Origin: Psychrobacillus sp042945595
Lineage (GTDB): Bacteria; Bacillota; Bacilli; Bacillales_A; Planococcaceae
DNA: 64,000 nt
Reading direction: 5' to 3'
NCBI RefSeq assembly: GCF_042945595.1
Contig: NZ_CP168493.1
Location: forward strand, 3,782,001-3,846,000
The position numbers were made by a program, and so were the translations under genes. Positions within the stretch are counted from its first letter, which is position 1. The number at the start of each line of letters is the position of its first letter. The notes beneath the pieces were generated by a model. That model was not told the DNA's origin and ran no database searches. It worked only from the letters and a program-made list of their open reading frames with translations. Of the stretch, positions 8,258 through 17,265 are shown piece by piece.

Positions 8258-9028
8258 TTAGCCTTTAAGCGGACGTCTAACACGCAATACTTCGTATAAA
8301 AGTATTGCGGTAGCAACAGACGCATTTAAACTTGTCACATGACCGACCATCGGCAAATGGTATAAGAAGTCACACTTATCTTTTAATAAACGACTCATTC
8401 CTTTTCCTTCACTACCAATAATAAGTGCTAGCGGAAGTGTTGCATCCATATTTCGATAGTCCGTTGATTTTGCTGCATCTGTTCCCGCAATCCAAACACC
8501 ACGTGTTTTTAACTCATCCACGGTTTGCGCTAAGTTGCCGGCACGAAATACAGGAATATGCTCTATGGCACCTGTAGAAGCCTTCGCCACCACTGCCGTT
8601 AGCCCAACAGCTCGTCTTTTCGGAATAATAATCCCATGCGCACCAACTGCATCTGCTGTACGCATAATGGATCCAAGATTATGCGGGTCTTCAATTTCAT
8701 CTAAAATAATAAAAAGAGGATCCTCTTGTTTACTAGCAGCTAGTTCAAACAAATCATCTAGTTCTGCGTAACGGTAAGCAGCAACTGAAGCAACAATTCC
8801 TTGATGATTTGCATCAGTTAAGTTATCCAATTTTTTTTTCGGAACAAATTGAACGATAATACCCGCTTCTTTTGCTAATTGAATAATTTCATTAACTCCA
8901 CTTTTTTGTACACCTTCCGCAATCCACACCTTGTTCATATCTCTTCCGGAACGTAACGCTTCGACTACAGGGTTTTTCCCTGCAATAATCTCACCTGTTT
9001 GTTCTGTTTGTTCTGTTTGCTCTGTCAT
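8258..9028 (-). CDS. rlmB: 23S rRNA (guanosine-2251-2'-O)-methyltransferase
   Basis: SPOUT-class TrmH/RlmB methyltransferase, 256 aa. Substrate-binding N-domain (GKNPVVEALRSG), then the knotted SAM domain with ILDEIEDPHNLGSIMRTADA, IIGSEGKGMSRLL and LNASVATAILLYE. The N-terminus has a low-complexity TEQTEQTEQT made by a 9-bp tandem repeat (about 8998-9026). The mrnC stop codon directly adjoins its ATG. Confidence 0.95.
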   Translation of the reverse strand: MTEQTEQTEQTGEIIAGKNPVVEALRSGRDMNKVWIAEGVQKSGVNEIIQLAKEAGIIVQFVPKKKLDNLTDANHQGIVASVAAYRYAELDDLFELAASKQEDPLFIILDEIEDPHNLGSIMRTADAVGAHGIIIPKRRAVGLTAVVAKASTGAIEHIPVFRAGNLAQTVDELKTRGVWIAGTDAAKSTDYRNMDATLPLALIIGSEGKGMSRLLKDKCDFLYHLPMVGHVTSLNASVATAILLYEVLRVRRPLKG

Positions 9029-9448
9029 TTACTTTTTCTCCCCTTTCTGTGTGTCGATAAATTCAATGGAGAATTGCAGCAATTCCTGCAATCGCTCTTT
9101 TTGTTCGCCTAAATATAAACTTCCTATTACCGCTTCAAAAGCTGTACTATAATGGTATGTTTGAACATCCGTGTTTTTTGGTACAGTGCCAGACTTTGCA
9201 TTTCGACCTCTTCTTAACACTGCTTCTTCCTCTTCAGTCAGAAAATGAGTGTTTAACAACTCTCTAACAATTGTTGCTTGCGCCTTAGCTGATACATAAT
9301 TTGTAGCCTCTCTATGCAAGATATTAGGCTTTACACGACCCGAACGAATGAGATGCTCACGAACGACTTGCTCGAACACAGCATCTCCCATGTACGCTAA
9401 GGCTAAAGAGTTTAGTTGTTTTACATCCGAAAGTTTAAAATCACTCAC
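9029..9448 (-). CDS. mrnC: Mini-ribonuclease 3
   Basis: RNase III catalytic domain without the dsRNA-binding domain; matures 23S rRNA ends. 139 aa from GTG at 9448 (VSDFKLSDVKQLNSLALAYM), with AGAGGGTG upstream. Active-site motif ALAYMGDAVFEQVVREHL and the second acidic cluster AFEAVIGSLYL are present. The ribosome binding site overlaps the cysS stop, so it is translationally linked to cysS. Confidence 0.95.
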   Translation of the reverse strand: MSDFKLSDVKQLNSLALAYMGDAVFEQVVREHLIRSGRVKPNILHREATNYVSAKAQATIVRELLNTHFLTEEEEAVLRRGRNAKSGTVPKNTDVQTYHYSTAFEAVIGSLYLGEQKERLQELLQFSIEFIDTQKGEKK

Positions 9449-9452
9449 AAGT

Positions 9453-10853
9453 TCACCCTCTTTTCCATCGGATACCTTGCGCAGTATCTTCTAAAATAAT
9501 ATTCATGTCTTTTAATTGATCTCTGATTTCATCTGCTCGCGCAAAATTTCGATCTTGTCTCGCTTGATTACGTTCTTCTATCAACGCATCGATTTCTTCA
9601 TCCAATACTTCTTTCTCTTGTTTAAGAGAAAGCCCTAACACGGATGTTAGTTCATCAAAAACTATTAGGAATTGGTTTAACACTTGTTCAGAAGTTTGTT
9701 TTTCAAGTAAATACGTATTTGCAAGCTTTGATAGTTCAAATACTGCAGCAATTCCGTTCGCTGTGTTGAAGTCGTCATCCATAGCAGCGATAAATTGATC
9801 TTTCACTTCTCCAATCTTCTGTAGCCAAATATCATTGTGATCCCCTAAATCAGCAGTTGCATTTAAGCGATGCACCACATTCGCATAAGAAGTTCGAATT
9901 CTTTCAAGACCAGCTTTCGCTTGCTCTACTAGATCTCCAGCGTAATTAATCGGATGACGATAATGCACACTTAGCATGAACAGTCTTAATATTTGCGGAT
10001 CAATTTGCTGACGGATATCGTTAACTAACACAAAGTTCCCAAGTGATTTAGACATCTTTTCATTATCAATATTAATATAACCATTGTGCATCCAATATCT
10101 CGCAAAGGTTTTTCCAGTTCTTGCTTCTGATTGCGCAATTTCATTTTCATGATGAGGGAAAGTTAAATCTTGGCCACCTGCATGAATATCAATTGTGTCT
10201 CCTAGGATCTCACGCGCCATTACTGAGCACTCAATATGCCAGCCCGGGCGTCCTTGACCCCAAGGGCTTTCCCAGAAAATTTCTCCTGGTTTCGCAGCTT
10301 TCCATAAAGCAAAATCAAGCGCATCCTCTTTCTTTTCACCTGTTTCAATACGTGCGCCAATTTTCAAATCATCTACTGACTGGTGGGAGAGTTTACCATA
10401 CCCATCAAATTTTCTTGTGCGGTAATACATATCTCCATGGGATTCATATGCATACCCTTTTTCTTCTAGCACTTTTATAAACTCTATAATTTCGGTCATA
10501 TGATCCGTTACACGAGGATGGGAGTCCGCTCTACTGCAACCCAATGCTTCCACGTCTGCAAAATAAGCATTTATGAATCGTTCTGTTAAATCAGAAACGT
10601 CTTCACCGAGATCATTTGCCGCCTTAATAATTTTGTCATCTACATCGGTAAAGTTTGATACGTATGTCACATCATAACCACGATATTCTAAATACTTTCT
10701 GACCGTATCGTATACGATTACAGGTCGGGCGTTTCCAATATGAATGTAGTTATATACGGTTGGTCCGCACACATACATTTTCACCTTTCCCTCTTCCATT
10801 GGCACAAAGGGTTCTTTTTCACGTTTTAATGTGTTAAATATTTGAATTGCCAT
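9453..10853 (-). CDS. cysS: Cysteinyl-tRNA synthetase
   Basis: Class I aminoacyl-tRNA synthetase, 466 aa. Zinc ligand CGPTVYNYIHIGNARP carries the HIGH-type motif (HIGN), and KMSKSLGNF is the KMSKS loop. C-terminal anticodon-binding DALR-like region from about 350. The start overlaps the end of cysE by 20 nt, so the two are translationally coupled and both lie under the Cys T-box. Confidence 0.97.
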   Translation of the reverse strand: MAIQIFNTLKREKEPFVPMEEGKVKMYVCGPTVYNYIHIGNARPVIVYDTVRKYLEYRGYDVTYVSNFTDVDDKIIKAANDLGEDVSDLTERFINAYFADVEALGCSRADSHPRVTDHMTEIIEFIKVLEEKGYAYESHGDMYYRTRKFDGYGKLSHQSVDDLKIGARIETGEKKEDALDFALWKAAKPGEIFWESPWGQGRPGWHIECSVMAREILGDTIDIHAGGQDLTFPHHENEIAQSEARTGKTFARYWMHNGYINIDNEKMSKSLGNFVLVNDIRQQIDPQILRLFMLSVHYRHPINYAGDLVEQAKAGLERIRTSYANVVHRLNATADLGDHNDIWLQKIGEVKDQFIAAMDDDFNTANGIAAVFELSKLANTYLLEKQTSEQVLNQFLIVFDELTSVLGLSLKQEKEVLDEEIDALIEERNQARQDRNFARADEIRDQLKDMNIILEDTAQGIRWKRG

Positions 10854-11505
10854 ACTCTTTCATCTCCTCTTCTTTTGTAAGTCTTTCTATTTCTTCTTGT
10901 AACACTTTAATTTCATTTTCCATCTTTTTGCATCTATCAGCAAAAGGATCCGGTAGATCGTGATGATTTAAATTCCGTTTCAATTTCACACCATTTTGAA
11001 TAACGACTACACCAGGAATACCAACAACTGTTGAGTTAATCGGAACATCTTTTAACACGACAGAACCTGCTCCCACTTTACTATTTTCTCCAATTGTAAT
11101 GGATCCTAAAACCTTTGCACCTGTTGCAACTAACACGTTATCAGCAAGGGTGGGATGTCTTTTTCCTTTCTCTTTTCCTGTTCCCCCCAATGTAACCCCT
11201 TGATAAATTGTGCAATCTTCTCCAATTTCACAAGTTTCTCCAATAACTACACCCATTCCGTGGTCAATAAAAAATCGTCTGCCGATTTTAGCACCTGGAT
11301 GAATTTCAATTCCTGTAAAAAAACGGCTAATTTGTGAAATGATACGCGCAAGGAAAAATAGTCTCTTTTTATAAAAAGCGTGGGCAATTCGATGGCTCCA
11401 AATAGCGTGTAAACCTGAGTATGTTAATACTACTTCTAGCATAGTTGTTGCTGCAGGATCCTGTTCAAACACTACGGCTATATCTTCCTTCATTCGTTCA
11501 AACAT
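10834..11505 (-). CDS. cysE: Serine O-acetyltransferase
   Basis: First step of cysteine synthesis: acetyl-CoA plus L-serine to O-acetylserine. 223 aa; N-terminal helical domain, then left-handed parallel beta-helix hexapeptide repeats (about 65-170) with IDHGMGVVIGETCEIGEDC and GTGKEKGKRHPTL. The C-terminal tail is an Asn/Lys-rich helix. ATG after GGAGAGATACAG. First gene after the T-box leader, coupled to cysS. Confidence 0.96.
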   Translation of the reverse strand: MFERMKEDIAVVFEQDPAATTMLEVVLTYSGLHAIWSHRIAHAFYKKRLFFLARIISQISRFFTGIEIHPGAKIGRRFFIDHGMGVVIGETCEIGEDCTIYQGVTLGGTGKEKGKRHPTLADNVLVATGAKVLGSITIGENSKVGAGSVVLKDVPINSTVVGIPGVVVIQNGVKLKRNLNHHDLPDPFADRCKKMENEIKVLQEEIERLTKEEEMKEYGNSNI

Positions 11506-11527
11506 CTGTATCTCTCCTTTTGGAAAA

Positions 11528-11575
11528 AAAATAAAAAAGCGTCTTTGTCTATTAAAAATAGACAGAGACGCTTTA
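11528..11575 (-). terminator. T-box regulated terminator
   Basis: Stem AAAGCGTCT...AGACGCTTT, extended by TGTCTATT/AATAGACA, with a long T-rich tail ahead of cysE. It is the OFF conformation of the leader. Confidence 0.85.
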
Positions 11576-11770
11576 GGCGCGGTTCCACTCTGATTGAAAA
11601 GGTGTTTACAATACCTTTTCCACTTAGCATCTTTAACGCAGATGATACGTCCAGCCTACTCGTACGTTCGGCATGGCACTCAGAGGTGCATTTCAGTAAC
11701 TCATTGGTTCAGACCACTTTCAGCCGGTGATGGTCCTCTCTAAAGAACGTGCGTTACTTACTTCTCCTCT
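11531..11770 (-). ncRNA. T-box leader with Cys specifier, upstream of cysE-cysS
   Basis: tRNA-sensing riboregulator. The T-box sequence GTGGAACCGCG is at about 11590-11579 (minus strand). Stem I is closed by TTAGAGAGG / CCTCTGAG, and the specifier loop just 5' of CCTCTGAG reads GAAATGCA, giving the codon TGC (11690-11688), i.e. cysteine. The competing terminator is a long hairpin (AAAGCGTCTcTGTCTAT / ATAGACAAAGACGCTTT) followed by TTTATTTTTTTT. Uncharged tRNA-Cys should permit transcription of cysE and cysS. Confidence 0.93.
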
Positions 11771-11841
11771 TCTTAGCTTCCTATAGCTTCCGTTTGGAAT
11801 TTGTATCCTCATTTTCACACCTAATAACAGGAAAGTCAATC

Positions 11842-13305
11842 TTATTGTTTTGCGTATTTAGTCACTCGAGCAATTACCTTTTCTTTTCCGATTAGGCTGA
11901 TTGCATCCGCTAACTCAGGACCGTGCGTTTGACCAGTTGTCACGACACGAATTGGCATGAATAGATTTTTTCCTTTATGACCTGTTTCTTTTTGAACTGC
12001 TTTTATAGCTCCTTTAATCTCTGTTGCTTCAAAAGTGTCTAAAGATTCTAATTGCGTTTTAAATGCAGCCATAACTTCAGGAACTTGTTCACCAGCCAAT
12101 ACTTCTGCCGCTTCTTCAGTATATGCAATTTCATGATCAAAGAACTGAGAAGATAGTTCAACAATTTCAGCACCGAAGCTCATTTGGTCATGATAAAGAG
12201 CGATCAATTTTGTTGCCCATACATGCTCTTCAGCGGTTAATTCTTCCGGAAGTAATTCTGCTTTTTGTAAGTGTGGGAGTGCAAGTTCAACGACTTTTTC
12301 AAGTGGTAATTGTTTAATGTATTGATTATTCATCCATGTTAACTTTTGTTTATCAAACATAGACGGTGATTTAGATAAACGATTCACATCAAAGATTTTA
12401 ATGAATTCCTCTTTCGAGAAAATTTCATCTTCCCCTTCAGGAGACCATCCTAAAAGTGCAAAGAAGTTGAACATAGCTTCTGGTAAGTATCCAAGATCTT
12501 TGTATTGTGTGACAAATTGAATAATGGACTCATCACGTTTTGATAGCTTTTTACGACTTTCATTAATGATTAAGGTCATATGTCCGTACTTCGGATAGTC
12601 CCATCCAAATGCATCAAATACCATTAATTGTTTTGGTGTGTTAGATAAATGTTCTTCCCCACGGAATACATGTGAAATCTTCATAAAGTAATCATCTAGT
12701 ACTACCGCATAGTTATATGTTGGAATGCCATTTGCTTTCACAAGTACCCAATCTCCAACATCTTTCGATTCAAATGTAACTGAACCACGAACTAAATCCT
12801 CAAATGTGTATGTTACATTTTCTGGTACACGCATACGAATTGTAAGCGGCAAACCTGCAGCTTCTTTAGCTTGTACTTCTTCTGCAGATAAATGACGGCA
12901 TTTACCATTGTACATAGGGGCTGCTACACCTTTTTCTTTTTGTACTTCACGATCTGCTTCTAATTCCTCTGACGAACAGAAACATTTATAGGCATGTCCA
13001 CTTTCTAGCATTTCTTCCGCATGCTTCGTGTAAATATCTAGGCGTTCCATTTGGCGATACGGTGCATAAGGTCCACCGATGTCAACGGATTCATCATATT
13101 CAATACCTAACCATTTTAAGTTTTCGAGTTGTGATAATTCGCCACCCTCTACATTGCGTTCAATGTCTGTATCCTCGATACGAACGATAAATTTTCCGTT
13201 ATGATGGCGTGCATATAAATAGTTAAATAATGCTGTACGTGCTCCTCCAATATGTAAAAACCCCGTTGGACTTGGTGCATATCGTACGCGAACTTCTTGT
13301 GTCAT
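11842..13305 (-). CDS. gltX: Glutamyl-tRNA synthetase
   Basis: Class I GluRS, 487 aa. RYAPSPTGFLHIGGARTALF contains the HIGH motif variant HIGG, and KLSKRDESI is the KMSKS motif. It has the anticodon-binding helical C-domain. In Bacillales this is the non-discriminating enzyme that also charges tRNA-Gln; that is family knowledge, not visible here. Strong AGGAGG start. Genes downstream are separated from it by the Cys T-box. Confidence 0.97.
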   Translation of the reverse strand: MTQEVRVRYAPSPTGFLHIGGARTALFNYLYARHHNGKFIVRIEDTDIERNVEGGELSQLENLKWLGIEYDESVDIGGPYAPYRQMERLDIYTKHAEEMLESGHAYKCFCSSEELEADREVQKEKGVAAPMYNGKCRHLSAEEVQAKEAAGLPLTIRMRVPENVTYTFEDLVRGSVTFESKDVGDWVLVKANGIPTYNYAVVLDDYFMKISHVFRGEEHLSNTPKQLMVFDAFGWDYPKYGHMTLIINESRKKLSKRDESIIQFVTQYKDLGYLPEAMFNFFALLGWSPEGEDEIFSKEEFIKIFDVNRLSKSPSMFDKQKLTWMNNQYIKQLPLEKVVELALPHLQKAELLPEELTAEEHVWATKLIALYHDQMSFGAEIVELSSQFFDHEIAYTEEAAEVLAGEQVPEVMAAFKTQLESLDTFEATEIKGAIKAVQKETGHKGKNLFMPIRVVTTGQTHGPELADAISLIGKEKVIARVTKYAKQ

Positions 13306-13375
13306 TGTAATATCCTCCTAGTTTTCGAGCATGTAAACTTTATTTATTTTACCACTGCTACCGTGCTTTTTAAAG

Positions 13376-13855
13376 TTAGTCTTTCTTTACAAGTAAAATA
13401 GTTGCCATCGAAGCTATACCTTCTTCACGACCTGTAAAACCTAATTTTTCTGTTGTCGTTGCTTTTACATTCACTTGACTAACATGCGCCTGAAGAAGCT
13501 CTGCAACCCGTGCACGAATCGTTTCAATATGCGGAGCCATTTTCGGCTTTTGCGCAATAATAGTACAATCAATATTTCCCAGCTTATAACCACGAGCATC
13601 TACGATTTTCCAAATATGTTCCAGCAATTTAGCTGAATCCGCGTCTTTAAAATCCGGATCGGTATCAGGGAAGTGTCTCCCAATATCTCCTTCTCCTATT
13701 GCACCTAGTGCTGCATCTGTAATCGTATGGAGCAACACATCCGCATCCGAATGTCCAATAAGCCCTCTCTCATAAGGAATCGTAATTCCTCCAATAATTA
13801 ATGGACGATTATCCGCAAATTCATGTACATCAAACCCTTGACCAATTCGCATCAT
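13376..13855 (-). CDS. ispF: 2-C-methyl-D-erythritol 2,4-cyclodiphosphate synthase
   Basis: MEP-pathway cyclase, 159 aa. Zinc-binding GFDVHEF and the signature IGHSDADVLLHTITDAALGA are complete, as is the late motif KATTTEKLGFTGREEGIA. ATG-ATG start; either codon is possible, one residue apart. It follows ispD by 13 nt, making an isoprenoid pair. Confidence 0.97.
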   Translation of the reverse strand: MMRIGQGFDVHEFADNRPLIIGGITIPYERGLIGHSDADVLLHTITDAALGAIGEGDIGRHFPDTDPDFKDADSAKLLEHIWKIVDARGYKLGNIDCTIIAQKPKMAPHIETIRARVAELLQAHVSQVNVKATTTEKLGFTGREEGIASMATILLVKKD

Positions 13856-13868
13856 TTTAATGTGCCCC

Positions 13869-14546
13869 CTACTTAAGTTTGTTTAATATTACTTCTCCCA
13901 AAAGAAGATCTTCTTTTGTTGTCATCTTTACGTTATCATACGTACTTTCCACGATGTGCACTTGCTCTCCTAAACGTTCGACAAGCATCGCTTCATCTGT
14001 ACCCAAAAAGCAATCTTTGTCCGCAAGACGCTCAGCTTTTTCTAATAGTGCATACTGAAAAGCTTGTGGTGTTTGGATAACCCATAAACTTTCTCGATCC
14101 ACCGTTTCTTGAATTATACCATTTTCTACTTTTTTCATTGTATCCTTTGCACGAACTGCCGCTACTGCTGCCCCAGATTTCTCGGCAGTTTGGACAAGTT
14201 GATGAATAACTGCTCGTTTAATAAAAGGTCTTGCCGCATCATGCACAAGTACAATGCCTTTGTCTGGTGAGGATTTTAGACAAGCGTAAACACTATGCTG
14301 CCTCTCTGCTCCGCCTTCTGTAATAGCGACCACTTTCGTAATATGATGTTTTACTAACAACTGCTCAATAAATGATTGTTCTTCTTTTTTTACTGCCAAC
14401 ACGATAGATTTACACTTCGAATCTTGATCAAAAACACGCAAAGTATGTATTAATATAGGAATCTGTCTCAATTCTAAAAACAGTTTATTTTGACCTGCCC
14501 CCATTCGTTTCCCACTACCTGCAGCTGGTAACAATACGGTATACAT
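13869..14546 (-). CDS. ispD: 2-C-methyl-D-erythritol 4-phosphate cytidylyltransferase
   Basis: MEP-pathway nucleotidyltransferase, 225 aa. CTP-binding loop LLPAAGSGKRMGAGQNKLFL at the N-terminus, VHDAARPFI in the middle, and the dimer arm region. ATG start with AGGAGGAG upstream. Between yacL and ispF as in B. subtilis. Confidence 0.97.
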   Translation of the reverse strand: MYTVLLPAAGSGKRMGAGQNKLFLELRQIPILIHTLRVFDQDSKCKSIVLAVKKEEQSFIEQLLVKHHITKVVAITEGGAERQHSVYACLKSSPDKGIVLVHDAARPFIKRAVIHQLVQTAEKSGAAVAAVRAKDTMKKVENGIIQETVDRESLWVIQTPQAFQYALLEKAERLADKDCFLGTDEAMLVERLGEQVHIVESTYDNVKMTTKEDLLLGEVILNKLK

Positions 14547-14621
14547 CTCTATATATCTCCTCCTATTAGCAATAGAAAAAGGGCATTTCCCTACTAAATC
14601 TTAGGAAACTACCCCCTCCCA

Positions 14622-15710
14622 CTATTTTGAGTCTTGTGGTTTTGCGAAAATCATACGACCTGCAGAAGTTTGAAGAACACTCGTCACTTCTACATTAATC
14701 GCTTGTCCAATATACGCTTTACCACCTTCAACAACTATCATCGTTCCATCGTCTAAGTAAGCGACACCTTGGTTGTGCTCTTTGCCGTCTTTAATAACGA
14801 CTACATGCATTATTTCCCCGGGAATAACGACTGGCTTGACTGCATTTGCAAGATCATTAATGTTAAGAACGCGCACTTGATGGAGATCACAAACTTTATT
14901 TAAGTTGAAATCATTCGTCACCACAATTCCATTCATTTTCTTCGCTAAACGCATAAGTTTTAAATCGACTTCTTGTATGTCTTCAAAATCTTCTTCCACA
15001 ATTAATACGGCGGAAGCACGTTCAGTTTGTAATGTTTTTAACACGTCTAGTCCACGGCGTCCTCTTGTTCTTTTTAAGGTGTCAGATGAATCTGCAATAT
15101 GCTGTAGCTCCGTAAGAACAAACTGCGGAACTACCAATACCCCTTCCATAAAACCAGTCTGTGAAATATCCGCAATACGCCCATCTATAATGACACTTGT
15201 ATCGAGAAGTTTATATGTCCCTAAACTTAGGCCCTGCTCCTCATCCTCTGAACTTTTCTTCTTTTGTCCAGGTTGTTTGGAGGTAGTAAAAACTTGTAGT
15301 AACTCGTCCCTTTTTTTAAACCCTACTTGAAAACCTAAATATCCAAGTACGATAGATAATAAAACTGGAACTACCGATCCAATACCAGGAATGACAATAT
15401 TATTAATAGCAGTTCCAAGTAAAAATGCCACCATTAATCCAACGACAAGTCCTATTGTCCCAAAAAGCAAATCACCTATCGGCGCCCTTAAGAGACGTTC
15501 TTCCATCCAACGAATAAAGTTAATTAAGTAGTCTGTTAAAAAAAATGCTGCAATATAGAGTATGATTGCACCAATAATTACAGATACATAAGGATTTTGA
15601 ATCCATGGGTTATCAGATAAATTTATAACTTCGTATAAGTGCGGTAAAAATAGTAACCCTAATGTACCTCCTATTAAAATGAATGCAATTTGAATAATCC
15701 ATTTTAACAA
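14622..15710 (-). CDS. yacL: Membrane-anchored PIN/TRAM-domain protein YacL
   Basis: Four predicted transmembrane helices (about 1-120), then a PIN nuclease-like domain starting LLDTSVIIDGRIADI with acidic residues (D in DTS, E in VLTELQHI, TNDFNLNK), then a TRAM domain near the C-terminus (VVVEGGKAYIGQAINVEV). 362 aa from the TTG at 15710, 6 nt after GGAGGTG; an ATG 15 nt upstream lies on the ribosome binding site itself. Function in Firmicutes is not well defined. In B. subtilis disA precedes it; here radA does. Confidence 0.9.
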   Translation of the reverse strand: MLKWIIQIAFILIGGTLGLLFLPHLYEVINLSDNPWIQNPYVSVIIGAIILYIAAFFLTDYLINFIRWMEERLLRAPIGDLLFGTIGLVVGLMVAFLLGTAINNIVIPGIGSVVPVLLSIVLGYLGFQVGFKKRDELLQVFTTSKQPGQKKKSSEDEEQGLSLGTYKLLDTSVIIDGRIADISQTGFMEGVLVVPQFVLTELQHIADSSDTLKRTRGRRGLDVLKTLQTERASAVLIVEEDFEDIQEVDLKLMRLAKKMNGIVVTNDFNLNKVCDLHQVRVLNINDLANAVKPVVIPGEIMHVVVIKDGKEHNQGVAYLDDGTMIVVEGGKAYIGQAINVEVTSVLQTSAGRMIFAKPQDSK

Positions 15711-15772
15711 ACACTCCACCTCCATTTACCTTTTATTATACAGCCAACCTTCAATCTACGTCTATTATGTTA

Positions 15773-15798
15773 AACAGGAGTAAATAGTTACTCCTGTT
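15773..15798 (-). terminator. Hairpin downstream of radA
   Basis: AACAGGAGTAA / TTACTCCTGTT perfect 11-bp stem, loop of 4 nt, about 40 nt after the radA stop. The T-run is weak (TTTAAC), so termination is uncertain. Confidence 0.45.
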
Positions 15799-15836
15799 AG
15801 TTAACTAAAACGTATAGAAGAACTACTTAAAATTGA

Positions 15837-17207
15837 TTATTGAAAAGCTTCTTTCATGACTTCATTTACAGTTTCTACCCCAATTACTTGAATACCTTTT
15901 GGATAATCCCAGCCACCTAAATTAGATGCAGGAATCACGATACGTTTAAAACCTAATTTGGTCGCCTCTTGCACTCTTTGCTCAATTCTCGATACTCGTC
16001 TAACTTCGCCAGTTAGTCCAACCTCTCCCACAAAACAATCGGTAGGTGTTACTCCTGTGTCCCGGAAACTGGATACGATACTTACTAGGACGGCTAAATC
16101 AATCGCAGGTTCGTCTAATTTAACTCCACCCGCAACTTTTATATAAGCATCTTGCGTTTGCAATAGTAATCCCATACGTTTTTCTAATACAGCCATGAGT
16201 AAAGAAATTCTATTTTGATCGATTCCTGTTGCCATTCGTTTTGGATAATTAAAACTAGATTGAGTAACAAGTGCTTGAATTTCAACCAAGATAGGTCTTG
16301 TCCCTTCCATCGAAGCAACAATGGCTGAGCCAGCTGCTCCGTGTGAACGCTCTTGCAAAAATAATTCAGATGGATTCAACACTTCTTTTAAACCTTGCTG
16401 CACCATCTCAAAAATGGCAATTTCATTCGTCGAACCAAATCTATTTTTTTGTGACCGTAAAATCCGGTATGTATGATGTCGTTCTCCTTCAAAATATAAA
16501 ACAGTATCTACCATATGCTCTAATAAACGTGGTCCAGCAATTTGCCCCTCTTTCGTTACATGCCCTACTAAGAAAATTGCTATATTTTTTGTTTTAGCAA
16601 TGCGCATTAGTTCAGCTGTACATTCTCGCACTTGAGACACACTTCCTGGAGCACTTGTCACTTCCGGATGATGTACGGTTTGAATAGAGTCGACAACGAC
16701 AAATCTAGGCTCTACACTATCAATTGTTTCATTGATTAATTCTAAATTCGTTTCGGAATATATATACAGTTCAGCTGATGTGACACCCAAACGCTCGGCG
16801 CGAAGCTTCGTCTGTCTAATCGATTCCTCACCGGAAATATATAAAACGCGTTCTCCTTTGTTTGCAAGTAATGCAGAAACTTGTAAAAGCAAAGTTGACT
16901 TTCCGATTCCCGGATCTCCACCTATTAAAATAAGGGAACCAGGCACAATTCCACCGCCAAGTACTCGATTGAACTCCATGAGTTCCGTTTCTACTCTCGG
17001 TTCATCCGCTGTCTCCACAGCAATAATTGGCGTGGCTTTCTGGGCTACTCCAGAAGAATGTTGAAAAGATCGTTTTGGTCCTTTTGAAACAACCTCCAAC
17101 TCTTCTACCATTGTATTCCATTCTCCGCATCCTGGACATCTTCCCATCCATTTGGCAGACTCATAACCGCAAGAATTACACATAAACTTCGTTTTTCGTT
17201 TCGCCAT
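15837..17207 (-). CDS. radA: DNA repair protein RadA (Sms)
   Basis: Hexameric RecA-like helicase promoting branch migration. 456 aa: N-terminal zinc finger (CNSCGYESAKWMGRCPGC), RecA core with Walker A GGDPGIGKSTLL, the RadA-specific KNRFGSTNEIAIFEM motif at about 250, and the Lon-protease-like C-terminal domain (DLAVLVSIVSSFRD, FVGEVGLTGEVRRV). Strong AGGAGG start. Confidence 0.97.
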   Translation of the reverse strand: MAKRKTKFMCNSCGYESAKWMGRCPGCGEWNTMVEELEVVSKGPKRSFQHSSGVAQKATPIIAVETADEPRVETELMEFNRVLGGGIVPGSLILIGGDPGIGKSTLLLQVSALLANKGERVLYISGEESIRQTKLRAERLGVTSAELYIYSETNLELINETIDSVEPRFVVVDSIQTVHHPEVTSAPGSVSQVRECTAELMRIAKTKNIAIFLVGHVTKEGQIAGPRLLEHMVDTVLYFEGERHHTYRILRSQKNRFGSTNEIAIFEMVQQGLKEVLNPSELFLQERSHGAAGSAIVASMEGTRPILVEIQALVTQSSFNYPKRMATGIDQNRISLLMAVLEKRMGLLLQTQDAYIKVAGGVKLDEPAIDLAVLVSIVSSFRDTGVTPTDCFVGEVGLTGEVRRVSRIEQRVQEATKLGFKRIVIPASNLGGWDYPKGIQVIGVETVNEVMKEAFQ

Positions 17208-17222
17208 TTGTTCCTCCTATGT

Positions 17223-17258
17223 AAAAAAAGGCATTCCTTACTTAACGTTTGGAATGCC
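17223..17258 (-). terminator. Terminator between clpC and radA
   Basis: Minus-strand GGCATTCC / GGAATGCC stem with a 13-nt loop followed by TTTTTTT. It closes the ctsR-mcsA-mcsB-clpC operon; radA probably starts by read-through or its own promoter. Confidence 0.85.
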
Positions 17259-17265
17259 CATTATT

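Noticed and set aside
8998..9026. 9-bp tandem repeat at the rlmB start as a phase-variation switch
   Set aside because: Unit length is a multiple of three, so changes would only add or remove residues.
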